From NCBI GenBank assembly GCA_020635275.1, contig JACKAA010000002.1, positions 1 to 64,000 of the forward strand: a stretch of DNA of 64,000 nucleotides, read 5' to 3'. Under the pieces are notes generated by a model. That model ran no database searches. It was not told where the DNA came from and worked only from the letters and a program-made list of their open reading frames with translations. Source of the DNA: Ignavibacteriales bacterium. Its GTDB lineage: Bacteria; Bacteroidota; Ignavibacteria; Ignavibacteriales; Melioribacteraceae. The translations under genes and the position numbers were made by a program. The first letter of the stretch is position 1. Every line of letters starts with the position of its first letter. Positions 9,054 through 16,486 of this stretch are shown here, one piece after another.

Positions 9054-10602
9054 TTTTATTTGCCCCGAAAGAGTTTATTTTATATTCTAAGGTATATGAG
9101 TAAGTTTTGGTATCCCTCAATGGTTCATAAGTAACTGTATTTAACAATGACGAATTACTATTATCAACAAATTCAGTGAGAACATTTCTGGATAACGCAT
9201 AACCTTTTAAATTAACTGTTTTATCAAGATTTGTTTCTAAACTTGTTACCCAAAAGCTTCTTCTTCTTTCAACAAAGTCGGAAACTTTGGTTAACATTCC
9301 TCCCCATACTTCAGCTCCAGCAGTTGCTGAATCAAGCATTGTCTGGGTTCTATCAAAATTTTCAATTTTTGAACTTAGGCCATCCATTTCTTGGAGTATC
9401 AGTTCATTTTGAATTTTTAATTCTTTTAATCTGGTAATTTCTCTTTGCTGTTCAAGAATTGTTTTGTTGTTTTCCAATACTTCAAAAGTAAAAAAGAATG
9501 TAGCGCCAAATAATAATGGGAGAACTAGTAAACTGTGCCATCCAAATTGAATAAATTTCTGATTTTCTTGAATGTATTTTGGCAAAAAGTTAATACCTTG
9601 ATGCTTCTTATCTTTTTCTTCAAAGTATTCTAAACCAGCTGCAATTGGGAAAGCAAATGAAGAAAGATTTTCTTTTTGTTCGTCTGATAAGCCAGTAAGA
9701 TCTAATCCTTCAAAAGCCAACTCTGTAACGTTTGCTTCTGGAAAAGTTCCGTAAAATGATAACACTAAGTTTTCTGAATTATCTTCACCGCAAAGAATTA
9801 CGTTATCTAATCTTGGTATTCCTCCATTTTCCATTTCAAGAAGAATTTTGGAAAAGTATACATCATAAGTGTGAATATCTTTTGTTCCAATATCAAGTGA
9901 AGTACCAATATGTGTTAACTTACTTCCTTTTAGAAAAATAAGTTTACTTGATTCATGACCGGTATTAATGATTAAAGTGTAATCTTCGTCAAAGAATTTA
10001 TTAGATTTTGCAACATAATGAGCTAATGCAGTTTCAGAATTTTTAACTGTAGCAATTTTATAATACTTTTTACCATTATGACTGGCCCATGCATTAATAA
10101 AATTTACACTGGTATTATCTTCTCTTATGAATACACTATGTAATGTTTGCTCATCAATTTTAATGTAGTCAATGGAATCATCAGCTATACTAATGTTTTT
10201 CTGCTTGGCTATATCAGTAATAATCGCTTCAATATTTTTCTTTTTATTATTATTGATATGTCCGGTAAAATTATGGTGATTTACAACAGGATCCGTTACA
10301 ACAGGAATAAAATCAGCATTTTTTAGTTCTTCTTGACCAAAATAATTAGCTGCAAAACTTACATCACTTTTATCAACTGTTGCTAACTTATTACCACTAT
10401 CACCAATACTTTCAATACTAAAATCAGATTCAAAACCTTTTAGCGAACTATCTGAATGAGTTTCAGTAGGATCACTAAAATTTTCACCTCCAGACATTAT
10501 CATGGAGAAGGTTTTTTTAACTTTGATTTTATCTTTCTCTTTTGAAAGAATAACTATTTTAGTATCATGTCCTTCGGACGAAACACATACAATTGGTTTC
10601 AT
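9043..10602 (-). CDS. PilM-PilN fusion (GspL-like pilus assembly protein)
   Basis: 519 aa. Residues 1-340 resemble an actin-like PilM/GspL cytoplasmic domain: an opening beta-hairpin KPIVCVSSEGHDTKIVIL, a phosphate-loop-like LIINTGHESSKLIFL and a distal VILCGEDNSENLVL. A membrane helix (about 353-375) and a coiled coil (about 380-420) follow. The C-terminal ferredoxin-like PilN domain has FWVTSLETNLDKTVNLKGYA and TYSYTLEYKINSF. In most type IV pilus systems PilM and PilN are separate genes, whereas the joined form resembles GspL of type II secretion. It sits between the PilT-like gene (3-bp gap) and the PilO-like gene (overlap), consistent with an inner-membrane alignment complex. Confidence 0.78.
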   Translation of the reverse strand: MKPIVCVSSEGHDTKIVILSKEKDKIKVKKTFSMIMSGGENFSDPTETHSDSSLKGFESDFSIESIGDSGNKLATVDKSDVSFAANYFGQEELKNADFIPVVTDPVVNHHNFTGHINNNKKKNIEAIITDIAKQKNISIADDSIDYIKIDEQTLHSVFIREDNTSVNFINAWASHNGKKYYKIATVKNSETALAHYVAKSNKFFDEDYTLIINTGHESSKLIFLKGSKLTHIGTSLDIGTKDIHTYDVYFSKILLEMENGGIPRLDNVILCGEDNSENLVLSFYGTFPEANVTELAFEGLDLTGLSDEQKENLSSFAFPIAAGLEYFEEKDKKHQGINFLPKYIQENQKFIQFGWHSLLVLPLLFGATFFFTFEVLENNKTILEQQREITRLKELKIQNELILQEMDGLSSKIENFDRTQTMLDSATAGAEVWGGMLTKVSDFVERRRSFWVTSLETNLDKTVNLKGYALSRNVLTEFVDNSNSSLLNTVTYEPLRDTKTYSYTLEYKINSFGANKNEP

Positions 10603-10605
10603 AAC

Positions 10606-11832
10606 TTATACCGCTTTAAATAATTGACGTATTCTATTTTTATTGTTTGCGTAAGCAATCATATTTTCTTTAGATATTTTTCTCTGCTGATATAACCGCA
10701 TTAAATCCTGTTCCATGGTAATCATTCCCATTGAACTTCCTTGATTCATCATCATATAGATTTCACTGGTGTTATTATTTTTGATTGCCGCTTTTACGCT
10801 TGGAGTAACAACAAGTACTTCTTTTGCTAAAACTAATTGACCGTTTACTCCTGGAATTAATTTCTGTGATACAACCGATACCAATACATCGGCTAAACGC
10901 ATTCTAACTCTTTCCTGCTCAACAGGATTAACTTCTGCTATAATTCTATCTATTGATTCAATTGCTGAAGATGTATGCAATGTCGAGAATACTTTATGAC
11001 CAGTATCAGCAACTTCAAGTGAAGCTAATATTGTATCAGGGTCTCTCATTTCCCCAATTACTATGATATCAGGATCTTGTCTTAATGCTTGGGTAACACC
11101 ATCTTTAAACGATAGTACATCTCTACCAACTTCTCTATGTTTTATAATACATTGATTTGATGTATGCACAAATTCAATCGGTGCTGCAATTACTATAACT
11201 TGACATGGATTTGTCTGATTATGATAGTTTATAATTGCATCTAAAGTTGTTGATTTACCGGAACCTGTTATGCCGGTAATAAGTGAAAGTCCAAATTTTA
11301 TATAACTATGACTCATTGATTGAAGAGCATATTGATGAAACTCATAACTTTCCAAAGCTCTTAAATTACTAGAGATAGCTCTCATATTAAGTGTAAGAAT
11401 ATCCAAGTCAAAGTAAGCATCGGCTCTGAATCTAACATTTACATTATTTTTGATATATCTGAACGTATAACTAAAATCAATATTTCGATTAACCATTAAA
11501 TGACGATGCTGATTTTTGTTTAATAGTGCAGCAATAAGCATGGTTGATTCATCCAACTTTAAGTTTGGTAAATCTTTAACTCTCTGTTTAATTCCTTGAA
11601 TTCTAAACCAAATATAATTTGCTGTACCAGGACCCCCAATTTCAATATCAGACGCAGTTCTATCAACCATAACAGTTAAGATATGATTGAAAAATTTGAT
11701 TAAAACATCTTTATCCTCAACACTTAATTTTTCTGATTGCTCCATGATATAGTTTGTTCTATCTGGACCTATATAAGCGTCGGGAATAGTTTTGGCAAAA
11801 CTTGATAATATTTCTAATGCTTTGTTTATCAT
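10606..11832 (-). CDS. PilT-like secretion/retraction ATPase with altered Asp box
   Basis: 408 aa of the GspE/PilT ATPase family. The N-terminal PAS-like domain is followed by Walker A GITGSGKSTT, Walker B VIGEMRDPDT and His box STLHTSSA. Shortness and lack of a tetracysteine site favour the PilT/PilU retraction branch. Oddly, the Asp box, normally EDPIEF, reads AAPIEFVH (codons GCA GCA CCG), so both conserved acidic residues are missing. This could make it a slow or regulatory ATPase of the PilU kind. It is 18 bp downstream of the PilB/GspE gene. Family membership is certain. The retraction role is inferred. Confidence 0.88.
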   Translation of the reverse strand: MINKALEILSSFAKTIPDAYIGPDRTNYIMEQSEKLSVEDKDVLIKFFNHILTVMVDRTASDIEIGGPGTANYIWFRIQGIKQRVKDLPNLKLDESTMLIAALLNKNQHRHLMVNRNIDFSYTFRYIKNNVNVRFRADAYFDLDILTLNMRAISSNLRALESYEFHQYALQSMSHSYIKFGLSLITGITGSGKSTTLDAIINYHNQTNPCQVIVIAAPIEFVHTSNQCIIKHREVGRDVLSFKDGVTQALRQDPDIIVIGEMRDPDTILASLEVADTGHKVFSTLHTSSAIESIDRIIAEVNPVEQERVRMRLADVLVSVVSQKLIPGVNGQLVLAKEVLVVTPSVKAAIKNNNTSEIYMMMNQGSSMGMITMEQDLMRLYQQRKISKENMIAYANNKNRIRQLFKAV

Positions 11833-11850
11833 ATTATAATTTTCTTTTTA

Positions 11851-13641
11851 TTAGTCTTCCATTGTGGCACCAATTACTTCTTGAATTGATGTTAATCCCA
11901 ATTTAACTTTTTCAAATCCGTTATCTCTTAAAGTAAGTGTTCCATCTTTTCTTGCTTGAACTCTAATTTTTTCTTCATCAACTTCAACACCAGATCTGAC
12001 AATTATTTCTCTTATTTCTTTTGTAAAGTAAAGTGCTTCATGTACTGCCAATCTGCCTTTGAAACCAGTTTTATTGCATTTTTCACAACCAACCGAATCA
12101 TAAACTTCATAGTTTTTCCATTCATTTATATCTAATCCGGCTGCTGCCATATCCACTTCATCAAATTCAGTTACACGTGTTTTACAATGATCGCATAGTT
12201 TTCTAATAAGTCTTTGCGCAACTATTATATTAATTGCATAAGCAATCAAAAATGGTTCAACGCCCATTTTGTATAATCTTGCTACTGCACTTGGAGCATC
12301 ATTTGTATGTAAAGTTGAAAATGTTAAGTGACCAGTATTAGCAAGTTTAACTGCAGTTTCGGCAGTTTCTTTATCTCTCATCTCACCAACTAAAACAATG
12401 TCAGGATCATGTCTTAAGATTGCTCTAATAGCCTGCTCAAAATTCATTTTATGTCCAATTTTAAGCTGGCGAGCTCCTTCGATAACATACTCCACCGGAT
12501 CTTCAACTGTGAGCACATTAACTGACGGATCAATTACTTGATAAAGTGCCGCAATAAGAGTAGTACTTTTACCACTACCAGTCGGTCCGGTAAGGATAAC
12601 CATTCCTTGCGGCTGGTTTATAGCTTTTTGGAAAGCAGATTTTGCATAGCCGACTAATCCTAATTTGCTAAGATCTCTAATAACGTTTCTATCATCAAGA
12701 ATTCTTATTACTATACTTTCAAATTTATTTTTTAATTCAGTTCCAACCATTGGAAGAACTGAAACTCTGAATCTTATTATATGATTATCAATTTGTCTTT
12801 GAATAAAACCATCTTGCGCTCTTTCACGTTCAAATCTATCTAAACCTTTGGCTCTATCTTTAACAACGGCCATAACTGCTTCAGGTAGAGTATTATCTTG
12901 AACATACCATCTTGCAAGTTTACCATCTTGTCTAAAATGTATTTCTGTTCTTTTACCACTAGCAGGAAAAATATGAATATCGCTGACACCTCTTCTAACA
13001 CCTTCAACAAGTGCACCTTCAACAAGATTTACTAAAGCACTTTTGTTAATTTCAGAATCAAGCTGTTCTTCAGATACACCGCTATCATCAATTTCAACAT
13101 CCATAAATTCTTCAGATGATTCAACCATCTGTAAGAATTCATTTTCTTGAGGAACTAAAAGATCAGATAATTTATCATAATCTCTTTTCTTGATAAAGTT
13201 TAATTCGAATTTCTTGGCTTTAAGTGCATATGCAATTTTTGTTAATGCTCTATCAGTAGGATCAACTGCTGCAAGAATTAATTTATCTCTAATTCTGTCG
13301 TCAAATTTGTAAGGTAATACTTTATGATCTAATAGCAGTTTTTTAACATCTTCGCCGGATTCATTAAGAATATTTTGTAGCTGAGAAATTCTTTGATCAT
13401 TGAATTCTTCTATATTAAAATTGATTTCTTTAAATGCATATAGAATTGCAATTTCTCTAAAAACTATATCATGATCAAAACCAAATTCTTGAACTAATAT
13501 TTGACCTAGGTTTCTCTTTTTTCCGTTTAAATCTTTTTCTTTGGTCTCCAGAGCTTTTTGTAAGATATCTAGATCTATGATTCCTTTTTTTAATAAAAGG
13601 TAACCAATCTTATCTGTCATTTCTATTCGTTCTTCAACCAT
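11851..13641 (-). CDS. PilB/GspE-type assembly ATPase
   Basis: 596 aa. The N-terminal MshEN/T2SSE-N domain starts TDKIGYLLLKKGIIDLDILQKALE. The ATPase core is complete: Walker A GPTGSGKSTT, Asp box VEDPVEY, Walker B LVGEMRDKET and His box STLHTNDAPSA. The metal-binding tetracysteine CDHC...CEKC, typical of PilB/GspE, is present. It powers filament extension at the inner membrane. A second in-frame ATG seven codons in (MTDKIG) matches the usual family N-terminus and may be the true start. PilC lies 17 bp upstream and the PilT-like gene 18 bp downstream, forming the motor-platform core of the operon. All catalytic boxes are intact, unlike the neighbouring PilT-like ATPase. Confidence 0.93.
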   Translation of the reverse strand: MVEERIEMTDKIGYLLLKKGIIDLDILQKALETKEKDLNGKKRNLGQILVQEFGFDHDIVFREIAILYAFKEINFNIEEFNDQRISQLQNILNESGEDVKKLLLDHKVLPYKFDDRIRDKLILAAVDPTDRALTKIAYALKAKKFELNFIKKRDYDKLSDLLVPQENEFLQMVESSEEFMDVEIDDSGVSEEQLDSEINKSALVNLVEGALVEGVRRGVSDIHIFPASGKRTEIHFRQDGKLARWYVQDNTLPEAVMAVVKDRAKGLDRFERERAQDGFIQRQIDNHIIRFRVSVLPMVGTELKNKFESIVIRILDDRNVIRDLSKLGLVGYAKSAFQKAINQPQGMVILTGPTGSGKSTTLIAALYQVIDPSVNVLTVEDPVEYVIEGARQLKIGHKMNFEQAIRAILRHDPDIVLVGEMRDKETAETAVKLANTGHLTFSTLHTNDAPSAVARLYKMGVEPFLIAYAINIIVAQRLIRKLCDHCKTRVTEFDEVDMAAAGLDINEWKNYEVYDSVGCEKCNKTGFKGRLAVHEALYFTKEIREIIVRSGVEVDEEKIRVQARKDGTLTLRDNGFEKVKLGLTSIQEVIGATMED

Positions 13642-13658
13642 AATTAGCTAACCTAACT

Positions 13659-14999
13659 TTACATTACCGGAGGTTTAGGATTTATTGTTGCAGTTTCCGC
13701 AGATACCAAAGTCAATCCAATCATAACTATCATTATCACCATTGCTATAAATACTTGAATCATTTCTATAACATTTTTTAATCTAAATACAGTTTCACTT
13801 TCATAATAATTGGCTAATTGAAATGCAGTGTTTTTTATTGTACCGGTTTCTTCACCAGAGTGAAATCTTGAAATTGCTGTTGGAGTGAAAATGCCGCTCG
13901 CTTCCAGTGCATCCGTAAGCCCAACACCTTTGCTTACCATCAATGGAATCGAAACATTTTTAATTTGATTTTCAAAATATGTATTTCCAGTTGCTTCTGC
14001 TGCAATTCTGATAGGTTCAATACTATCGGCTGAACCTGTATAAAGAGTATAAAATACTCTACAAAAAACTTCAATATTTGTTTTATGAATTAAAGATCCC
14101 ATAATAGGTATCTTCATCATGTATTGATCAGTTAATAATTTTCCTTTTTCTGTTTTAGAAAATCTCCATAAAATAATTGGCGGAACAAAAGTGAAAAGCA
14201 ATAATAAAATTGGATTCGCTAAAATAAAATCACTAAAGTCCAATGTTGCTGCAGTCATTGGAGGCAAAGGAATATCAAACTTTAAAAATAATTTGGCTGT
14301 TTCCGGGAAAATGTAACCTACATAAAATAATACAGCTAGAAAAAGAATAAATAAAGTAATCATTGGAGTGATTAAGGCGCTACGAAGATTCTTTTTAAAT
14401 TCTTGTTGTCTTTCTAAAAATTTTGCAGTTGCTCTGTAAATTTCTGTCATGTTACCGCTTTTAGATGCTAGTCCAAGCATATATGCGGTAAATTTTCCAA
14501 AAATTGTTTGATATTTTAAGTACACTTGTTCGCTATCAGTACCTTTCTTTAACTCATTATTAATTTGCTTAACTGTTTCCCTTAGAGTTTTATTTTCTAA
14601 GTCATTAGTTAATAATGTCATAATTTCGCTGAATGGTAACTTTTGCTCAAGTAATTCAGCACTGATTTTTACAAATGATACTATTTCTTGAGTCGGCGGT
14701 TTCATGTTAAATTCAAATAATTTTTTATTAACTGAAACCACTTGGTAACCAAGTTTAGTCAAGGCTTGGGTTACTTCTTGTTTGTTAAAAGCTTTTTGTT
14801 CACCAGTAAAAGGTTTTTCATTTCCTTTTCTTACTTTATAAAGGAAGGTAGATTTTTTTTCAATAGATTTAGTTTTAAGACCGTGTTTACTAACAAGTTC
14901 ATTAATTTTTTTCTTTCCTTCACTTACAGAAGGAGCACTAATAGTCCCGACAATTGATTGACCGTTAGCTTTGAGTGCATTAAAACGAAGTTCTATCAT
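13659..14999 (-). CDS. PilC/GspF-type inner-membrane platform protein
   Basis: 446 aa. Two T2SSF repeats (about 125-245 and 310-435) each end in membrane helices: about 210-230 (TPMITLFILFLAVLFYVGYIF), 255-275 and 415-440 (VIEMIQVFIAMVIMIVMIGL). The tail is short (INPKPPVM). The N-terminal 120 residues are an extra beta-rich/helical domain beginning MIELRFNALKANGQ. This resembles the 'modified residue' start of GspF proteins but appears partly repeated around 70-100. The protein couples the PilB and PilT motors to pilin polymerisation. It is separated from the upstream pilin gene by a hairpin at 15028-15069 that may lower read-through from the abundant pilin transcript. Confidence 0.9.
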   Translation of the reverse strand: MIELRFNALKANGQSIVGTISAPSVSEGKKKINELVSKHGLKTKSIEKKSTFLYKVRKGNEKPFTGEQKAFNKQEVTQALTKLGYQVVSVNKKLFEFNMKPPTQEIVSFVKISAELLEQKLPFSEIMTLLTNDLENKTLRETVKQINNELKKGTDSEQVYLKYQTIFGKFTAYMLGLASKSGNMTEIYRATAKFLERQQEFKKNLRSALITPMITLFILFLAVLFYVGYIFPETAKLFLKFDIPLPPMTAATLDFSDFILANPILLLLFTFVPPIILWRFSKTEKGKLLTDQYMMKIPIMGSLIHKTNIEVFCRVFYTLYTGSADSIEPIRIAAEATGNTYFENQIKNVSIPLMVSKGVGLTDALEASGIFTPTAISRFHSGEETGTIKNTAFQLANYYESETVFRLKNVIEMIQVFIAMVIMIVMIGLTLVSAETATINPKPPVM

Positions 15000-15027
15000 G
15001 ACAATTTTATCTTTTTTTTAAATTAAG

Positions 15028-15069
15028 TAAGGCTAATAAAACTTTTTTTGTGTTGCCTTATTAGCCTTA
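15028..15069 (-). terminator. Hairpin between pilin and pilC-like genes (terminator or attenuator)
   Basis: The perfect 12-bp arms TAAGGCTAATAA (15028-15039) and TTATTAGCCTTA (15058-15069) have an 18-nt loop. On the minus strand the stem follows the pilin stop codon by 49 nt, but the trailing T-tract is weak (CTTAATTT). Partial termination would give more pilin than motor mRNA. Confidence 0.6.
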
Positions 15070-15118
15070 ACAATGAACTGTAATTACTAAAGTAAAATCG
15101 AAAATTTTTACATATAGT

Positions 15119-15505
15119 TTAGTTTGTGATGGTCGTACTGGTAATTGCATTTCTGCCAACTACCATAGATACTCTAACTGAGTCAGAACCATCGTTACCA
15201 ATTTCATTACCAACACCGGCTAAAGTAACTGATTGAGCAGCAACTTTAGCTGAATAAGAACCATTAGCTGTTGATTCTAAAGTTGTTGGAATTTCCCAGT
15301 TTGTAAAAGCGTTTCCGCCGCCGCCCATTGCGGTTGGTTTTCTATAGTATTGCTGAGCCATTGCCGCTAAAGTTGTCATGTCAGCAATAACTGCATCACG
15401 GTTAGCATTAGCACTACTTACTGTAAATACATTGATACCTACAACTACTGCTATACCAACTATAATTACACCTAAAACGATTAATAATAACTGTTGTTGA
15501 CCCAT
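15119..15505 (-). CDS. Non-canonical type IV pilin-like protein (major pilin candidate 1)
   Basis: 128 aa. It starts MGQQQLLLIVLGVIIVGIAV. One long hydrophobic helix (5-25) continues into an amphipathic helix (to about 52), with a small Gly-rich/beta globular head. This is the shape of a type IV pilin. It lacks the usual G-FTLIE signature: if cleaved after Gly2 the leader is only two residues, the mature protein begins QQQLL, and there is no Glu5. The short Gly-Gln start resembles archaeal class III signal peptides. A strong ribosome site (AAGGAG) lies 7 nt before ATG. The neighbouring paralogue at 15736-16119 shares the N-terminus and the motifs WEIP, SAKV/SANV and GVGNE/GTGNE. Its place at the head of the filament operon supports a filament subunit role, which is inferred. 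Confidence 0.75.
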   Translation of the reverse strand: MGQQQLLLIVLGVIIVGIAVVVGINVFTVSSANANRDAVIADMTTLAAMAQQYYRKPTAMGGGGNAFTNWEIPTTLESTANGSYSAKVAAQSVTLAGVGNEIGNDGSDSVRVSMVVGRNAITSTTITN

Positions 15506-15562
15506 TATTTAACTCCTTTTGATTTGTTAATGGAATATTTTTGTAAAAGTTACTTATACTAT

Positions 15563-15579
15563 CGAAATAATTGTGCCAA
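15563..15579 (-). promoter_or_regulatory. Candidate promoter of pilin 1 (sigma-54-like or sigma-70-like)
   Basis: On the minus strand TTGGCACAATTATTTCG lies about 60 nt before the pilin start. It matches the -24 GG element of sigma-54 promoters (TGGCAC), but the -12 GC is TC. Alternatively TTGGCA with TATAAG 15 nt on (15553-15558) would be a sigma-70-type promoter. Only one can be right. Confidence 0.35.
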
Positions 15580-15608
15580 ATTTAAATTGTGGTAAATTTT
15601 TCAAAAAA

Positions 15609-15624
15609 AGTGATTTAGATCACA
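15609..15624. promoter_or_regulatory. CRP/FNR-family operator upstream of pilin 1
   Basis: AGTGATTTAGATCACA matches the CRP consensus TGTGA-N6-TCACA with one mismatch. The centre is about 70 bp upstream of the start expected from the sigma-70-type alternative, an activating distance. A perfect version occurs at 19945-19960. Confidence 0.5.
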
Positions 15625-15735
15625 AAGTGGTGTATAATTTTGATTCAGAATTGGCTAATATTGGATAATATATCAAATTGGAACATTCTTTATTACCGGC
15701 GGATGTAAATTTTACCTGTAATATTGACATATATT

Positions 15736-16119
15736 TTATTTTAGAATTGTTGCTTGATAAGATTTTGGCGTAACATTTAATTGAACCCTTACAGAATCAT
15801 TTCCGGTAACAACTTCATTGCCGGTACCGGTAATTATTACTTCACTCGATGACACAACATTGGCACTAAAAGTACCAGCTTCGGTACTTTGATATTGTCT
15901 CGGAATCTCCCATCCAATAAATGATTTACCTCCACCGCCATAAGTTGTTGGTCTTTTAAAATATAGTTGAGCTTCACTTGCTAAAAGTGTAAGTTCATTT
16001 AATACTTCATTTCGTTTTTGTTCTACAGCATTTGCTTGAAAAAGTAGTACTCCTACTGCAATTGCAACACCTACTACAATTACACCTAACATTATTAATA
16101 ATAGTTGTTGTTGTCCCAT
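15736..16119 (-). CDS. Non-canonical type IV pilin-like protein (pilin candidate 2)
   Basis: 127 aa, paralogue of the 15119-15505 protein. It begins MGQQQLLLIMLGVIVVGVAI, with one hydrophobic helix (5-27), an amphipathic helix and a beta-rich head. Shared marks with pilin 1 are LASEAQLYFKRPTTYGGGGKSFIGWEIP, a GTFSANVVSS strand, GTGNE and SVRVQLNV. As in pilin 1, no classical prepilin site or Glu5 is present. The sequence AGGGG sits directly against the ATG, which is too close for normal Shine-Dalgarno spacing, so its expression may differ from pilin 1. A 230-bp spacer with its own signals separates the two genes. It may be a minor subunit or an alternative major pilin. Confidence 0.72.
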   Translation of the reverse strand: MGQQQLLLIMLGVIVVGVAIAVGVLLFQANAVEQKRNEVLNELTLLASEAQLYFKRPTTYGGGGKSFIGWEIPRQYQSTEAGTFSANVVSSSEVIITGTGNEVVTGNDSVRVQLNVTPKSYQATILK

Positions 16120-16220
16120 CCCCTACTCAATTATTTATTATAAAATTTATCATTTTTTGTATTATCGAATAAAATATTATTTCTTTTATCCTAAGTTGTG
16201 TTTAATCACAGTACAACAAA

Positions 16221-16238
16221 CTTCAAAAATCTTGCCAG
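16221..16238 (-). promoter_or_regulatory. Candidate sigma-54 promoter of pilin 2
   Basis: On the minus strand CTGGCAAGATTTTTGAAG matches YTGGCAC-N5-TTGCW with the -24 element and spacing right, but the -12 GC reads GA. It lies about 100 nt before the pilin 2 start. The TGGCA element is shared with the region before pilin 1. Confidence 0.4.
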
Positions 16239-16425
16239 TACATTTATTTAATAAATGACCAAATTTTGGGGGATTACTAAATTATTTTAATTTAAGAGTT
16301 TCTTTAGTCACGAAATGGCAAATATTATGGTATAATTATACTAAATTGAAAAGATTTCTATTGTAATGGGAATAGATAATTAAAGTGAAATGATATTTCT
16401 ATTAAGGCATGAAACTGATAAAAAA

Positions 16426-16460
16426 AATTCAGTAATCATATAATTAATAATTACTGAATT
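16426..16460 (-). terminator. Terminator of aspS
   Basis: The 11-bp perfect arms AATTCAGTAAT (16426-16436) and ATTACTGAATT (16450-16460) are followed on the minus strand by a run of seven T. It lies 27 bp past the aspS stop codon. Confidence 0.85.
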
Positions 16461-16486
16461 ATAAAATAGAATATTTTGACGAGATA

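Larger units (their letters stand above)
16120..16486. other. 367-bp intergenic region upstream of pilin 2
   Basis: No coding region is seen. From left to right it holds the aspS terminator (16426-16460 in window order), A/T-rich sequence, a sigma-54-like motif (16221-16238, minus) and a 14-bp near-palindrome TGTGTTTAATCACA (16197-16210), all on the pilin side. It probably works as a long regulatory leader for pilin 2. Confidence 0.6.

Noticed and set aside
16197..16210. 14-bp near-palindrome TGTGTTTAATCACA as a CRP site
   Set aside because: The half-sites are spaced two bases too close for CRP and one base breaks the FNR pattern; kept only as part of the intergenic description.
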